A DNA stretch of 64,000 nucleotides, taken from contig CAMPET010000009.1 of NCBI GenBank assembly GCA_946803715.1, forward strand, positions 573,813 to 637,812. Direction: 5' to 3'. Below are positions 25,701 through 36,900 of this stretch, piece by piece. Origin of the DNA: Beroe ovata (taxonomy: Eukaryota; Ctenophora; Nuda; Beroida; Beroidae). Positions within the stretch are counted from its first letter, which is position 1, and each line of letters opens with the position of its first letter. The position numbers were made by a program, and so were the translations under genes. The notes beneath the pieces were generated by a model, which made no database searches, was not told the DNA's origin, and saw only the letters and a program-made list of their open reading frames with translations.

Positions 25701-27759
25701 CCCATGCTTACTGAACAGTTCATTCAATTCACGCTCTTCTGTGCCAAATGGAATGTTCTTACAGATGATTATCCTTTTGCTACGTTTCGTGCTGGTGAAC
25801 GAATCCAAGTTGATCCCTTCATTTGTCAGGAACTCCTTGATTTCTTGCAAAAGCTGGGTTTCTCCTAGAGCCAACTGAACGGCTGCATTCTCAGAGTTAG
25901 GATCGAGAACATCACTCTTTGCAACCTTCATCCTGTGAGATAGGTATTCAGAAACAGCATTTTGATTTAGAAAAAGAGTGTTCCAACACTTTTCATCCTT
26001 CAAAGATGCTTTCTGCTTCTTCAGTTTCTTCTTCTTGAAATCCTCGTTTTCCTCTCCATCACTGAAATCTCCTTTGTTACTGGGAATAATGTGGATCAAT
26101 CTCCCCTGGAATGGTTGGAAGGTGAGTGTGTTTGTTGCCTTGATTGCATGCTCGGGAAACAGATAAGTCACATACGCGATACCCTTCGTCTTATTGCTCT
26201 TTGTTCGAGGCAACTCCATTGAAGAGACTGGTCCAATGCTCTCGAAATGGGCTTTTAATTCCTCATCAGTGCAATCATACGGCAGATTTCTCACAAACAG
26301 GCATCCTGACTCGGCTGACTGCTGACTTTCTTCTGATTTTTGGATTGCATTCAAATTCTTTCGCTTATTCTGAGGAATGCCTTCCTTTTCTGCTTTGGTT
26401 CCAGTGTCTCTGAAGACTTCAACATAACGAGAACCCATGTACTTTTTGTTGAATTTCAGAGCTTTCCTCAAGTCTGACTCTGACCTGAGATCAACGAAAC
26501 ACTTCCCTGAGGGCCGTCCTTTCTTATCAAGAGTCAATCTGACAGTTTTGTATGACAGAGGGTGGAAGAATTTCTTGACATCGGTTTCAGTTGCCGTGAA
26601 GGGTATCCCTTTGAGAACTACAGTGAACCTCTCGGTTGGAATATCAACTTCGTTTACCTTGGTCTTTTGAACTTCCGTTTTAAATGATTTTACTTTCGTT
26701 GGTGCTGAATTGGATTTTATTTCTTGATCATACTCTTCATCACTCGATGAGTCTTGTGGCATATCATCATTTGCTGTCTGCTTTGCATCAACATCAAATG
26801 TTTCATCATTCGCCCAGAGAGTCCGGTTCTTCTTATGAGCATCCAAAAACTCTTTGAACTCATCATCTTCATCCTCGCTATCTCCGGAGGATTTCAACTT
26901 TTTCCGTTTCCTCTTCTGACTGCCCTCCTTGAGTTCAGTCATGTTCGTATCATGAGCACTGGACCCTGCTGAGTACTTACTCCAAGGTCGAGCAATGCCG
27001 TTGTCACCAAAGGGTAGGGCCAACTCAACAACAATTTTGGAAGAATCAATGAATGATTTATTGAAGTATGTGATAGCCTTGTGCGCTTGGGTATCATCTT
27101 GGAATCCGATGAAGGCGAATTTTCTGGAAACGCCCTCTTTGGTTTTCATGATTTTGACATCAGTAACGACGCCTTGTGATGAGAAGTGTTTGGAAAGCCG
27201 GTCATCGGAAATCTCCTTGGGAAGATTCTTGACAATAATCCTGGACATGGCCTAGCTTAATAAATTGAATAGTTAGTGTGGTGAATTTGAGTACATAAAC
27301 TCATAAAGAGGGATGTGAAGCAGATTGAAAGTTCGTAGCTCGGTTGGGTTGGGGGCGCCAAAATATCCCCATGTTTAAACCTACCCTAAGACACTAGGAA
27401 CAACTACCCCACTATCTTATGCCTTACTCCAGCAGAACGCATGGAGTTTATATAATACAGTATTACAGTGTGAAATCAATGTTGACATAGCTGTTCTATG
27501 ATCATTATTCGGCTATGAAGGTACTGCATTTTACATTTAGTGCTAGGTCAGCAATCTAACGCAGTCGGGTACAATGCTGCTTGATAACTTAGCGCAGCCT
27601 TTTGATAAAAAGAAACCATAACTATTGCACCTACCTATCCGATTCGTCTGCAAGTAATGGGGTGGCAGAGGTCCTGTTTCTCGGAGTATCAATGTGAATC
27701 ACTTGACCGTTCAAAGGCGGCTTGTCGAGCGGCTCCAATCTGATTTCCACATCGACCAT
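16777..27759 (-). CDS. ATP9: P4-ATPase (ATP9A/B type), contig version C including the N-terminal exons
   Basis: Exons in transcript order: 27635-27759 (ATG at 27757-27759), 24502-24600, 22407-22482, 22161-22253, 21929-22072, 21581-21697, 21188-21319, 20981-21070, 20657-20806, 20284-20444, 19661-19826, 19283-19393, 18858-19014, 18530-18621, 18090-18288, 17588-17748, 17300-17422, 16951-17102, 16777-16847. The first exon encodes an acidic/polar leader ([18 protein letters not shown]...). The second is Ser/Arg-rich. Both join in phase 2 to the Cys-rich exon [11 protein letters not shown]. With the C-terminal exons of version A the composite is about 1109 residues, the size of ATP9A/ATP9B. In that numbering DGET is at 244-247, the phosphorylated Asp near 441, TGDK near 737 and GDGGND near 844. 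The C-terminal exons are missing from this contig. RBM19 lies inside intron 1. Confidence 0.9.
17755..18030. repeat. expanded G-rich minisatellite (ATP9 intron)
   Basis: GGGAGTGGGTTAGGGAGTGGG-type units, longer than the version at 6680-6850. Confidence 0.8.
19447..19655. repeat. GTGAAATAACGCGTGAGTT minisatellite
   Basis: Variant array corresponding to 8335-8525, with a different order of unit types. Confidence 0.85.
20046..20283. repeat. expanded CACACTTTGACTAACTC minisatellite
   Basis: About fourteen 17-bp units alternating ACTCACTCC and ACTAACTCC forms, ending directly at an ATP9 splice donor (20282-20283). Confidence 0.85.
22483..24501. other. ATP9 intron 2, no nested gene seen
   Basis: A 2-kb AT-rich intron. 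It contains a short imperfect tandem at 22815-22925 (GGATGTACATGATGTGTA and CATGGAATGTAT units). Around 23100-23280 a decayed open stretch with a Cys-x2-Cys and downstream His is visible but interrupted by stops. I see no gene. Confidence 0.5.
24831..27248 (-). CDS. RBM19: RBM19/Mrd1-type six-RRM ribosome-biogenesis protein, intronless
   Basis: A single uninterrupted frame of 805 residues. Six RRMs are visible at about 3-78, 207-282, 316-390, 491-563, 591-674 and 695-774. RNP-type cores include [16 protein letters not shown] and LLVKNVPF with matching GFAFVEY or GYGFVEF strands. A Lys-rich and acidic linker ([25 protein letters not shown]) separates RRM1 from RRM2, and a basic linker follows RRM3. 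Six RRMs in this order is the animal RBM19 layout; yeast Mrd1 has five. The family acts in the nucleolus in small-subunit pre-rRNA processing. The ATG at 27248 precedes a complete RRM1. The gene has no intron and lies in intron 1 of ATP9 on the same strand, so it may derive from a retroposed copy. Confidence 0.95.
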   Translation of the reverse strand: MSRIIVKNLPKEISDDRLSKHFSSQGVVTDVKIMKTKEGVSRKFAFIGFQDDTQAHKAITYFNKSFIDSSKIVVELALPFGDNGIARPWSKYSAGSSAHDTNMTELKEGSQKRKRKKLKSSGDSEDEDDEFKEFLDAHKKNRTLWANDETFDVDAKQTANDDMPQDSSSDEEYDQEIKSNSAPTKVKSFKTEVQKTKVNEVDIPTERFTVVLKGIPFTATETDVKKFFHPLSYKTVRLTLDKKGRPSGKCFVDLRSESDLRKALKFNKKYMGSRYVEVFRDTGTKAEKEGIPQNKRKNLNAIQKSEESQQSAESGCLFVRNLPYDCTDEELKAHFESIGPVSSMELPRTKSNKTKGIAYVTYLFPEHAIKATNTLTFQPFQGRLIHIIPSNKGDFSDGEENEDFKKKKLKKQKASLKDEKCWNTLFLNQNAVSEYLSHRMKVAKSDVLDPNSENAAVQLALGETQLLQEIKEFLTNEGINLDSFTSTKRSKRIIICKNIPFGTEERELNELFSKHGTLGRLVLPPTGTIAVIEYLDPSDASKAYKNISYSKFKHLPLYLEWAPEETFSSEFKASDKKVYKTVEEDLSAMEHATLFVKNLNFDTTEAQLKEFFEKCGKVTGLSIAKKPNPKSPSGFLSRGYGFVEFATKEAAKDAIKKLNGKLLMDYAVELKLSEKQISKVPQKIKKDRNLDESSGKLLVKNVPFETTKKDLQNLFAAFGEIKHIRLPRKLAGTGNHRGFAFVEYSSMAEARKAFDATGDSTHLYGRRLVVEWAKEDATVAEMRAKTAEVFVPTGKVKQKLEEILK

Positions 27760-28087
27760 AGCATGATACTAAAAATAGATTTATCGGTCGGATTGCAGGA
27801 GGCTTTGCACAAGAAGCTGTTTAATGTGTTAAATGTCATTATGATCCAACCATGCTATGAAAGGTGTTAAATACTTGAATAGTTAAATGAAGGCTGAATT
27901 TGGGGAAAATTTCTGAAGAATTATAATGAAATTATAGATACAAAAGTAATAATCAATAGATAAACAATGAACTTCAATTCATTCCGAAACAACGCTCACA
28001 AAATCCTGTGAACTTCTGTTCATATAACATCTTTCGCCACTGCCCACTACACTCTTTTGCCACACAGTAGATTGACAACTGACAAGG
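27760..28087. promoter_or_regulatory. intergenic region between the DUF3715 gene and ATP9
   Basis: A 328-bp spacer between the stop of the DUF3715 gene and the ATP9 start codon on the same strand. It must hold the 3' end of one and the proximal promoter of the other. I see no clear TATA box. Confidence 0.4.
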
Positions 28088-31000
28088 TCAACGTAACGTC
28101 ACGGCGTAACTCCATTGGCTGATGTGCTGCTCTGCATTTTCAAACTGAATCATGATCTCAATCACCATTTCATCCAGTGTCATTGGTCGGCCTCGACACA
28201 TCAGCCGTTCGTCCATGATTGCTATTATTAGTAACAGTCACTGATTTGAAATAATCCTCCTTCCATGAGATGAGGCCGTGTAGCTGCATCGGATGCTTAC
28301 GTGACGTCACGCCCCACTCACGCGTGAGAGGCGAGTTTGGTGTGATCATTATCACGCATTCTGGACTCTCTGGTAATTATGCGTGTGTGATAGTATGAAA
28401 GGTAGGAAATGGTTGAATATTCCATAAAGATGGTCCCATAATAACTACGGTGATTATGAGCTTGACAAAACCAACCTGCAACTGCTAGAAGGTGTTTCGC
28501 ATACAGGAACGTTTGCAGATGAGAACAGTTGTCGTAAATATCGTTGATCGGTCGCACCTCACAGTACACAATGATGTTACCATTCATACGGAGGGGACGG
28601 TCGTTGACGTTGAAAACGGGCGGATTTGCGAACTTGATCTTGTTGTAGATCGACTGCGGAGCAAGTGTTAGTGGGACTCGAAATGTAAAGGGGGATGTGA
28701 GAGGGGCAAAAGATCTATATAAAGTACACAATATGAGATTCCAGAACCAGCTTAAAAAATATCCCTGAGGAAGGAGCATTATAGAGTATCAACTATGGTG
28801 TATCATCACGACCTATGGCACCTGGAGACAGTCACTGTCATACTCATAGATAGTCACCTGTGCATATTTGATGGACATGTTCTTGGTGAGGTCGATGACC
28901 GTGTTGATAGGCGGGAGTTTGATATTACAATGAACTGCCAACTCAACCTGACTCAGGAACTTTCCTCTCGACACAAGCGTGCTCTGCACGATGAAATTAC
29001 CCCTGGAGGGGGGTAGCGTCAGGTGAACTTTGGGGTGAAAATCGGGGAGGAAATCACCTCTTTCCTAATTAAACTTCTAGACTAATTTCATATCTGGGCT
29101 GGACTTTGTGGTAGTAGCGAAATGTGTTCACTTACCGCGCTGATATTTTTCCAATGTACGTCGCTTGTTTCCGGTAGTTGTAGATCTCTACAGTTTCCCT
29201 GACGTCATGGTAAATGTTCTGAGGCAAGATATCTCGCTGTCGCAAACCCTGAGATAATAATGATTATTATACCGGTCAATATTTCAATAATTCGGTCGAA
29301 TTGACGTTTAAACAAAGAAATAAAAGGAAGACTTATCAGGTACAGAGAGAGAATGTCTATGGCAATTTGTTATCCGTCAATCTGAAGTGATTCCACGCAC
29401 CAAATTCTCGAATTTGATCGGTTGCAGGAAGTTGCACGGGTAATAGTGGTCTTTAGAGTTGATTTTCAGGGAGACGAATGTCTCATGTAGCTTTTCCTTC
29501 TTTTTACGTGCATAACACGACATCACCTGGGTGGGAAGGATAAAGAAATGAAACAATTTCTCAAAATATGCAAGAATTTCTCAAGATCAAATATGTAAGT
29601 TGAATCGAGAGTTATATAGTTGAGAATTGGCAAGGGTCAAGGATAGTATGTTGATTGAGACTCCTTGTTATTAAACTGACCTTATGCAAAGCTTCGGGTG
29701 TTATGCTGGGGGTATACCAATGGTTTGAGTTGTGATGGACTATCGGATACCAAATGAGGTTCTTCCCCTGCATTTCCAACAACTCTGTTTTCAAATCTGT
29801 GGAAGCAATGAAACATTTCAAGTTGTGACTTAGTGAGCCACTTTATTTCACTAAATGACATGGACATTGGACATGTGAACTGGAATCCGGTGAATTGGGA
29901 TCATGCAGCCTATCACGCCCGTTTAAACTCACCACCAGCATTTTGATACGATGTACTGCTCCTTCTATTCCGATCTTTTCCACCACTCCACGGCTTATCA
30001 GGCCGAGCTAGCAGATTATCAAGCTTATCAGAAATCTACAAGTTCATTACATTTAGTAACACCTGACACCTGCATACTTTCTGTTGGAATTCAATGAATA
30101 TTCTGAAAAAAATATGGAACTGAGAGCCTCACTTTCTTTTCGGTATCTGATTCTGGGGTGGGTAGAAGAGCAGAGACTGCAGGCGTGGGAAGGAGAGGGG
30201 CTTTACTCGCAGAGTTATCAGTATCTGGAGGTGCTGTAGTCGCGGGCATTGGTGCATCAAGTGGAACTCCGTCAATAATCACCTCCAAATCTTCTTTAGG
30301 GGTCCTGCAAAGAATCAGCTGACCGTAGATTTATCTATTAATCCAGTTACTCAGTGAGTCTTACTCTCGAACATATTATGTCAGTTACAGTAAAAATTAA
30401 CATAGTTAATAAGCAAGAATTCCCACTTCCTATAGGGACTTGAGTCTTACTTTGTGGCAGGAAGTTCTGATATTGATCGCATTACAGGGGGAGCAGGGCG
30501 CGAGTAATCTTTGGGACTGTCCTCAGGCTTGGTCCTAAACTCCACAATGGCATAAGGCATTATCTGTCTAGGTACATGGACTAACTCAAGATTCTCATCG
30601 AACTCATAGAGATAGTATCGACCAGCAAGGTAGGCTTCAGCATATCTCATTGTCTGAAACTAGAAAAAGCAATTCAATTCAAATCAATTGTCCTTCAAGA
30701 ATCTGATCGATGACAATTAGGCATAGAAAGACTGGTATGACTGGGACTCCTTTACGAAACACTCAAGAAAGCATAACGAATTCCTGTGTAGAGGTTTTCA
30801 GCTATTCTAAGTCCTAACTTCCATTCAGTGTTTCGTGATGGATCCTTAGATCTGCTACCTGTGATAGGGTGAACTTTGAGGCATGGCAGTCATAATTAGG
30901 ATCTGGCTCGAGAAGAGAGTCAGTTTCCTTGTGGAGAGTAACATTTTTTACTTTTCCTCTCATCAGCTTATAAACAACAAGAAATCCAGTGAAGTCTTTA

Positions 31001-31920
31001 TTCATCCATGCCCACGATCTTTTCAATGTATCTATGAATCTGTAGCAGGAAGAGATTCAAATCAAAATTGAGAGCTATCACTTTTTGATCTTATAAATAT
31101 GGACTTTGGGAGCTGTCAATTGTCATATATCAAAGAGTGATAACTAATGCTAACAGATGATGATAGGGGGGTTTGGATGCTGATGATCCTGAACAGGGAT
31201 GACCCTATTGTATTCTAAAAATAAGGGAGGTTTGTCAAACCATAAACATAAGCCACTGACTCATCAAACAGCTTACCTGTACACATAAACTCCCATATTA
31301 CAGTCTCCTAGATGGTTCCCACAATATGAATTTCCTGTTTTCATTCCATACCTGAAAGGTATCAATTAGATGAAACTGGTTTCAAATTCAGCATTATTAT
31401 AAGGGAAAACAGCACCCATTACCGGTCAGTGGTAAAGATAAGATTCCATAACAGTGATTGAAAATCATTATAAGGAAAGTCTTATTTATGACAATCTCAC
31501 CTGCATAAATTGGATGCAATCCTCATATCATTACAAAGATTAAAAACATAGCACTCTTTCAGTTCTTGTTGACTTCTACCTTGATCTTTCATGTCCTGCT
31601 TCTTTTGGAGATATTGAGAGCTCATTCTCTCATTTGTAACAAGCCACATATTTTCAAGGATGAATCTGATAATATTTGGGATATTAAGAGTCATATTAGA
31701 GATATACATACCTACTTCTCAGTTATGATTGAATTGTTCAGAATCTCCAGAATGATTACCTTTCATTATTTCTAGAAACTCTACAGCTATGTTTCAGGAT
31801 GCTACCAATACTCTCCCAGTCTCTTGATCCTTTGTCAACTTTTGCATGGAGCTGAGGAGCTGATGCTCTAGCTTTCTTAGGAATCACAAAGCTCTTTGTG
31901 GGGTTCAAATCTTGTTTCAT
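28088..31920 (-). CDS. TASOR/TEX15-like protein with DUF3715 (pseudo-PARP) domain
   Basis: Thirteen exons in transcript order: 31760-31920, 31501-31665, 31277-31351, 30859-31039, 30451-30659, 30133-30304, 29933-30023, 29681-29796, 29401-29526, 29136-29248, 28858-29002, 28476-28653, 28088-28221. All phases agree and give 621 residues. The N-terminal part matches DUF3715 of TASOR, TASOR2 and TEX15: a FVIPKKAR lead, GRSQQELKECYVFNL, GNHLGDCNMGVYVYR, LLEPDPNYDCHASKF and PRQIMPYAIVEF. That domain is an inactive PARP-like fold; in vertebrate TASOR it belongs to the HUSH silencing complex. A Pro/Thr-rich linker (about 265-320) leads to a C-terminal half (GKISARGNFIVQS, DIYDNCSHLQTF) that could be SPOC-like, which is inference. 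The protein is far shorter than TASOR. A non-coding 5' exon may end near 31968. Confidence 0.75.
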
Positions 31921-32600
31921 AGCTATAGAGAATGATTATTAGAAGTGACTGTACTCTTACCATTTCATAGATCCAATTAGGTCCATCAACAAAAATACAC
32001 ATTCAATCACATCTGTAGATGTGTGGAACTTGATGGATTATTATAACAGGGTCTGTAACTTCAGGGCATAGCATCACTGATCAAGAAAGTTTCTTGATCA
32101 GTGTGACTGATGCTACTATATATACTTGCCCTGATCCATGGATATCCCTATCATAATTTGGCATTCTCTTGTTTATGGAGGTTTTTGTGCGTTCACTGCG
32201 TACTGCGTGTTGTTATGGAAGCATATAAGATCTAGCATATGAGATCTTGCATATGTTTTTGTTTTGCACTGAATCATGGCTCAATCACTGAAATGGGTGC
32301 TGCTGTTATCACTCTTGATCTGGATTCTAGATTTAGTAAGCTACAACATTCAACATCTTTCACAATACGTTAGGCATTCAATTACAATTCATGCATTGAT
32401 GTTCATTGGGACTTTTTGACGGGCTCCCTAGTACGTCTATATTATAAACTCACAGCGCAATAACAATTCTGCCAGGGGAAAAATCCTACCAGCGAAGTAG
32501 GAAGAAATCAACATCCCGGCGCTGGCCCTACCGGCCTACCAGGCCACTCCAAATTCTAAAACACTTCAGCACACTTGTGCACACAATTTTTGTCATGACC
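31921..32600. other. spacer with one candidate signal-peptide exon
   Basis: Upstream of the DUF3715 gene. Apart from the candidate exon at 32276-32335 and a possible 5' UTR exon ending with donor GTAAGAG near 31961-31967 (minus strand), I see nothing. Confidence 0.4.
32276..32335 (+). CDS. candidate first exon encoding a signal peptide
   Basis: ATG opens 20 codons, MAQSLKWVLLLSLLIWILDL, that look like a cleavable signal peptide and end exactly at a GTAAGC donor (32336). No continuing exon was found before the oppositely oriented cadherin. It could be the start of a small secreted protein or a chance frame. Confidence 0.25.
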
Positions 32601-33180
32601 ATCATTTGTCGATCGATGATAGACCCTTCGAGAATTTCGTTTTGCGCGCGGCGCAAACTTTTTCCCAGACTTTGCGGCTTGCAGTTGCAACAGCGGTCTT
32701 TGTCAGATGTTACCTGACCTGTTTCGCGCGCGCGCCGCGCGCAAGAAACATGAACAGGTCTGTGCACACGTTGCGCGCCCCTGTTCTACTCAGTGAACTG
32801 AAAAGTCGTAGCGTCTCCAAACCACGGAGTCTCCAAACCACGGAGACGCGCAGCGCGCGCGGAGTATTTGGGTCACGCAGCGCGGGAACAAACAGGTCAG
32901 TGTGCAGTAGTACACGTTGCGCGCCCTTGTTCTGTTCTAATTCAGCGAACTGAAAAGTCGTATAAAGGAGACGCGACACGCGCGCGGAGTATTTGGGTCA
33001 CGCACGCCGTGCGCATCGCGGGAACACAGGTCAGGTTGGAGGTTACATCTGACAAAGCGGTCTGGCATCGCCCGACAACGCGCGAGCTGCGCCGCGCCGC
33101 GCGTCTTCGTCTTTTTAGTTTTACGACTTTTCAGATCACCGAGTAAATAAGGGGCGCGCAACGTGTGCACAGCAAGTTCG
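32600..33180. repeat. dispersed GC-rich repeat with internal duplication
   Basis: The CpG-rich core CGCGCGGAGTATTTGGGTCACGC occurs at about 32856 and 32981 and again, inverted, at about 53284-53320. Flanks such as CTGAAAAGTCGTA, GAACAGGTC and GCGCGCAACG are shared too. Arg-rich frames over it have no support. Confidence 0.7.
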
Positions 33181-33937
33181 AATGAACATGGATGATGGAA
33201 CAGTTTAGAATTAATTAACAGTTCTGCTCAGCTATATCCAATATCATTTATTTTTGAACCAAGTATTTACAATCTGAATCAAGGCATTTTCTCTCAGCAG
33301 TTGCAGCTGCATGTTCATTTCGAACAATCCAGGCTGCAGTATTTCTTTAGCAGAGTAAAGATAAAATGTAGCATTCAAAAAAATAATCAGGCATCACGCC
33401 CTACGGTCAATAAAGCCGGATTTCATCTACATTGTACAATAATTTAAGACTAAAATATAAAAAGCGCGAGCGTACCTCAAGTCACTCAAAGTCAAACTGT
33501 GACAAGTGAATGATATTATTATTACCGTATAAACTCGAAAATACATCTCTCTTATACTTATAGACAAAGCTCTATAACTGATAACGTTTATCGTAAAAAT
33601 TTAACAGTATTGATAACGCGATAAACATCCTCTGTATAAATGATAAAGTCTAACTTACAATTAAAAACGGGAGATATCAATACGAATTTCAATAAAACGA
33701 AACACCGCGTCATGAACTATCCTAAGATAACATCAGAGCAGACGCAAAGAAGCAGGCATGCGTAAAAATATGACTCTTGGTCGAAAAGCGAGTTTTGAGC
33801 TAAATGGATTATCCACTGGATCGATAACTAAAAAGCGTCATCCAGATAAAATACTAAAATAACAAAATCAATTCGAAAACTGTGAGTTAAGGTCAGGGTG
33901 AAATCTGAGGATAAGAGAATAAATTTGCGATGATTTA
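33181..33937. other. 3' flank of the cadherin gene
   Basis: AT-rich downstream sequence; no gene recognised. A possible poly(A) signal for the minus strand (AATAAA, plus strand TTTATT) is near 33248, but its use cannot be judged. Confidence 0.4.
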
Positions 33938-36900
33938 CTACAATTTAATCTCGTTATCTAAAGTAGCAGTGGAATGTGACAGTTCTGACATATGGACCAT
34001 GTTACCATGGTAACCACGCTGCTGGTACATGGGCTGGTATTTGTCTGTTGCGGAATAATACTGGGGCTGCTGGCAATAGGGGTGAGCCGGCGTGGGTGGT
34101 ACAGTGTTGTACTTGTTACCATCTGGCGTGGTATCGTAACACCGTTTCCTGCATGCCACAAGGAGAGTAACCACTATGAGGAGTAGAGTTCCCAGGATGG
34201 CCACAACCACAATGACCCAGACCTGTATGGGCTCCGTGACCTCCACCCTACTCTGAGATTCTTCCTCTGCGCATGTGGGCCCCGAGTACCCACTCCGGCA
34301 CTCGCACACGCCCCCCGCCCCGCAGACGCCGTGCACACACGAATTAGAACAGTCTGGTGTAGAGCACGTGGGTCCCGCCCACCCATCCTCACACTCGCAC
34401 GTGACAAACTCTGCAGAGTCTGCGCCGCGCGCGCACGTGCCGTGTACACACGGGTCAAAGTCACATGATTTGGGAAGCTCGCAGAGATCACCTCCCCAGC
34501 CGATGCTGCACGTGCAACCGAACTGGCCGGAACCGAACTCCGTGCACAGTCCCCTGTTTTTGCACGGCCTGTCCGCACACGGTGTGGTGTCAATGTCACA
34601 CGTTGGGCCGGTATACCTGTGGGAGGGAGGGAATTTGTCATACGGCGAAATGAACAATATTTCCCCAACTGTCCATTCGATGAATGAGGGGTTTGAGAGT
34701 GTCAAACCCATCATTATTAACTCTGTCAAACTCTGGTTCAACATTAGGTATACAAGCACAAGAAGTGCATTTCCCACCTTGGCTTACAGCGACACTGGAA
34801 CCCGTTAACAAGATCAAGACAGGAGCCACCATTCTTACACGGCGCCCCTGCGCACTCGTTAATGTTCACCTCGCAGTTTTTGCCCGTGTAGCCGGGCGCG
34901 CACGTGCACTTGTAATCGTTGTGCATATCCGTGCAGGAGGTTGCACCGTGCACGCTGCACGGTGCAGGTGCACACTCATCTATCTCATACTGACAATCGT
35001 CACCCGTGTATCCAGCCGGGCAGTTGCACTGCGGTCCTGGGGACGAGCGTGGTGTCAGTGTCAGTTTGAACTGGTGTCAGAACAAAGTGGTGTCAGAGCA
35101 AAGTGGTGTCAAAGCAGAGTGGTGTCAGAACAGAGTGGTGTCAGAGCAGAGTGGTGTCAATGCAGAGTGGTGTCAGAACTGAGTGGTGTCAAAGCAGAGT
35201 GGTGTCAGCGTCAGCATAGATTGTTGTTAGCATATGTTGATATAGTGTTAAGGCTGAATTGGAGCCAGGCTGGCGTATCACCATTAAAGGGGTGTCAGTA
35301 AAAAGTGTTTGAGCTGAAATAGAAAAGACTCACCCGAGAAGCCTCGTGGGCAGGCACACTCGTAATCCCCCCACACATCAATACACCGGTGTGTACTCGG
35401 ACATGTGGCATGTAGACACGCGGGCGCCGCTCCACACCCCAACACAACGTCACCCGACCCTGAGAAGAGGTCTACAGGGGTGTTCCCTACTCTCAGATCC
35501 CGGACACACCCGACCATCCCGGAGCTGGATCGGTGCGCGCCACCGGACTCCAAATCGGCGCCGAGACTGATCTGTCCTGCCCGGAGAGAGAACTGAGTGC
35601 CCCAGTCCGATGTGTGATTGGATACTTTGTGCAGGGAGTCCACTTCCAGCTCCACTGTATTCAGTACTTTGTTAAGGAGGACGGTGTGCCATTCTCCGTT
35701 ATCTACCCTTACATCCAGCAGCGTAAGAGTGGTGCGTGAGCCGTCACGCGTTAGTAGCGTGACGGTGGGGAATCCCCCGACCAATGAGACTGCGAGATAA
35801 TCCTCACTGGTGGCACTCCCCATAACATACACGAGACAGTCCGGTACGCGGGTTTTCAACTCAAGTGAGACCATGAGAGTGGAAGTTGAGACACTAGATC
35901 TTGGTATAGGCAGGACGAGAGAGGCGGGGAGAGTGACAGAGGGCGCCAAAGTGGCGCAACCTGCGCCCGTATACCCCCACGGACACTGACACGATACGAC
36001 GCCGCCCGTCGTTGTACAAACATTCCTTCCCGAGCATACAGTCTTACAATCGTGTACCATACATCCCTTGGTACTCCTAGATGAAGATGACGCTACGGAG
36101 AAATCGATAAGTTCCTTGTTAATGTAGAGCTCCTTGAAACACCCCTGATAGAGCTGAGTCTCGGGTAAATACGGCTGGAAATGGTCAGTGCCACCGAGAT
36201 AAAGCGGCGTGTTCGTGTCGAGGGAGTAGTAGGCGCCAGATGCCGAGGTGGTGGCGTGGCAGTAGCCATGTGGCAGCACAGTTTTGTCGTGACACTCATC
36301 CACTGTCAGTGTTACCTGTAGAATTATAAGAAGAATTGAGATGGGAGCTAGTGGGGGGCTAATTAGCATGCTTCATTACGAACCAGCACGTCTTGCAAGA
36401 ATGAAATGATTAATCCTAAATGATAAAAAGATCATCCCCCCGTGATCTAAATTGGTTAAATCATTTAACCGATTTATCCCGACCTGTTTTCTGTCGAGTG
36501 AGAGAGTCAGCACGTGCCACTTCCGATCGGACATTTTCTTATCGAGAAGCAAGGTGGCGGGACCGGCAGATGACGTGTCACCCAGACTGTACCTCAATCC
36601 GAGTTTATCTCCAGAGAGGTAGAGAAGTAGGTAGTCCTGTCCACCTCCGTATCTGCGAGAGTGCCGATGGGAGTGACGAGTGGTGTGAGGAGAGGAGTGA
36701 GGAGTGGTGTAGAGGGGAGTGGAGTGAGGAGGGGAGTGAGGAGTGGTATAGAGGGGAGTGGTGTGAGGAGTGAGGAGTGGAGTGAGGAGTGGAGTGAGGA
36801 GTGGTGTAGAGGGGAGTGGTGTGAGGAGTGAGGAGTGGTGTAGAGGGGAGTGAGGAGTGGTGTAGAGGGGAATGAGGAGTGGTGTAGAGTGAGTAGTGAG

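Noticed and set aside
32606-33170. Arg-rich overlapping frames
   Set aside because: Produced by the CpG-rich dispersed repeat; the same sequence recurs inverted near 53300.
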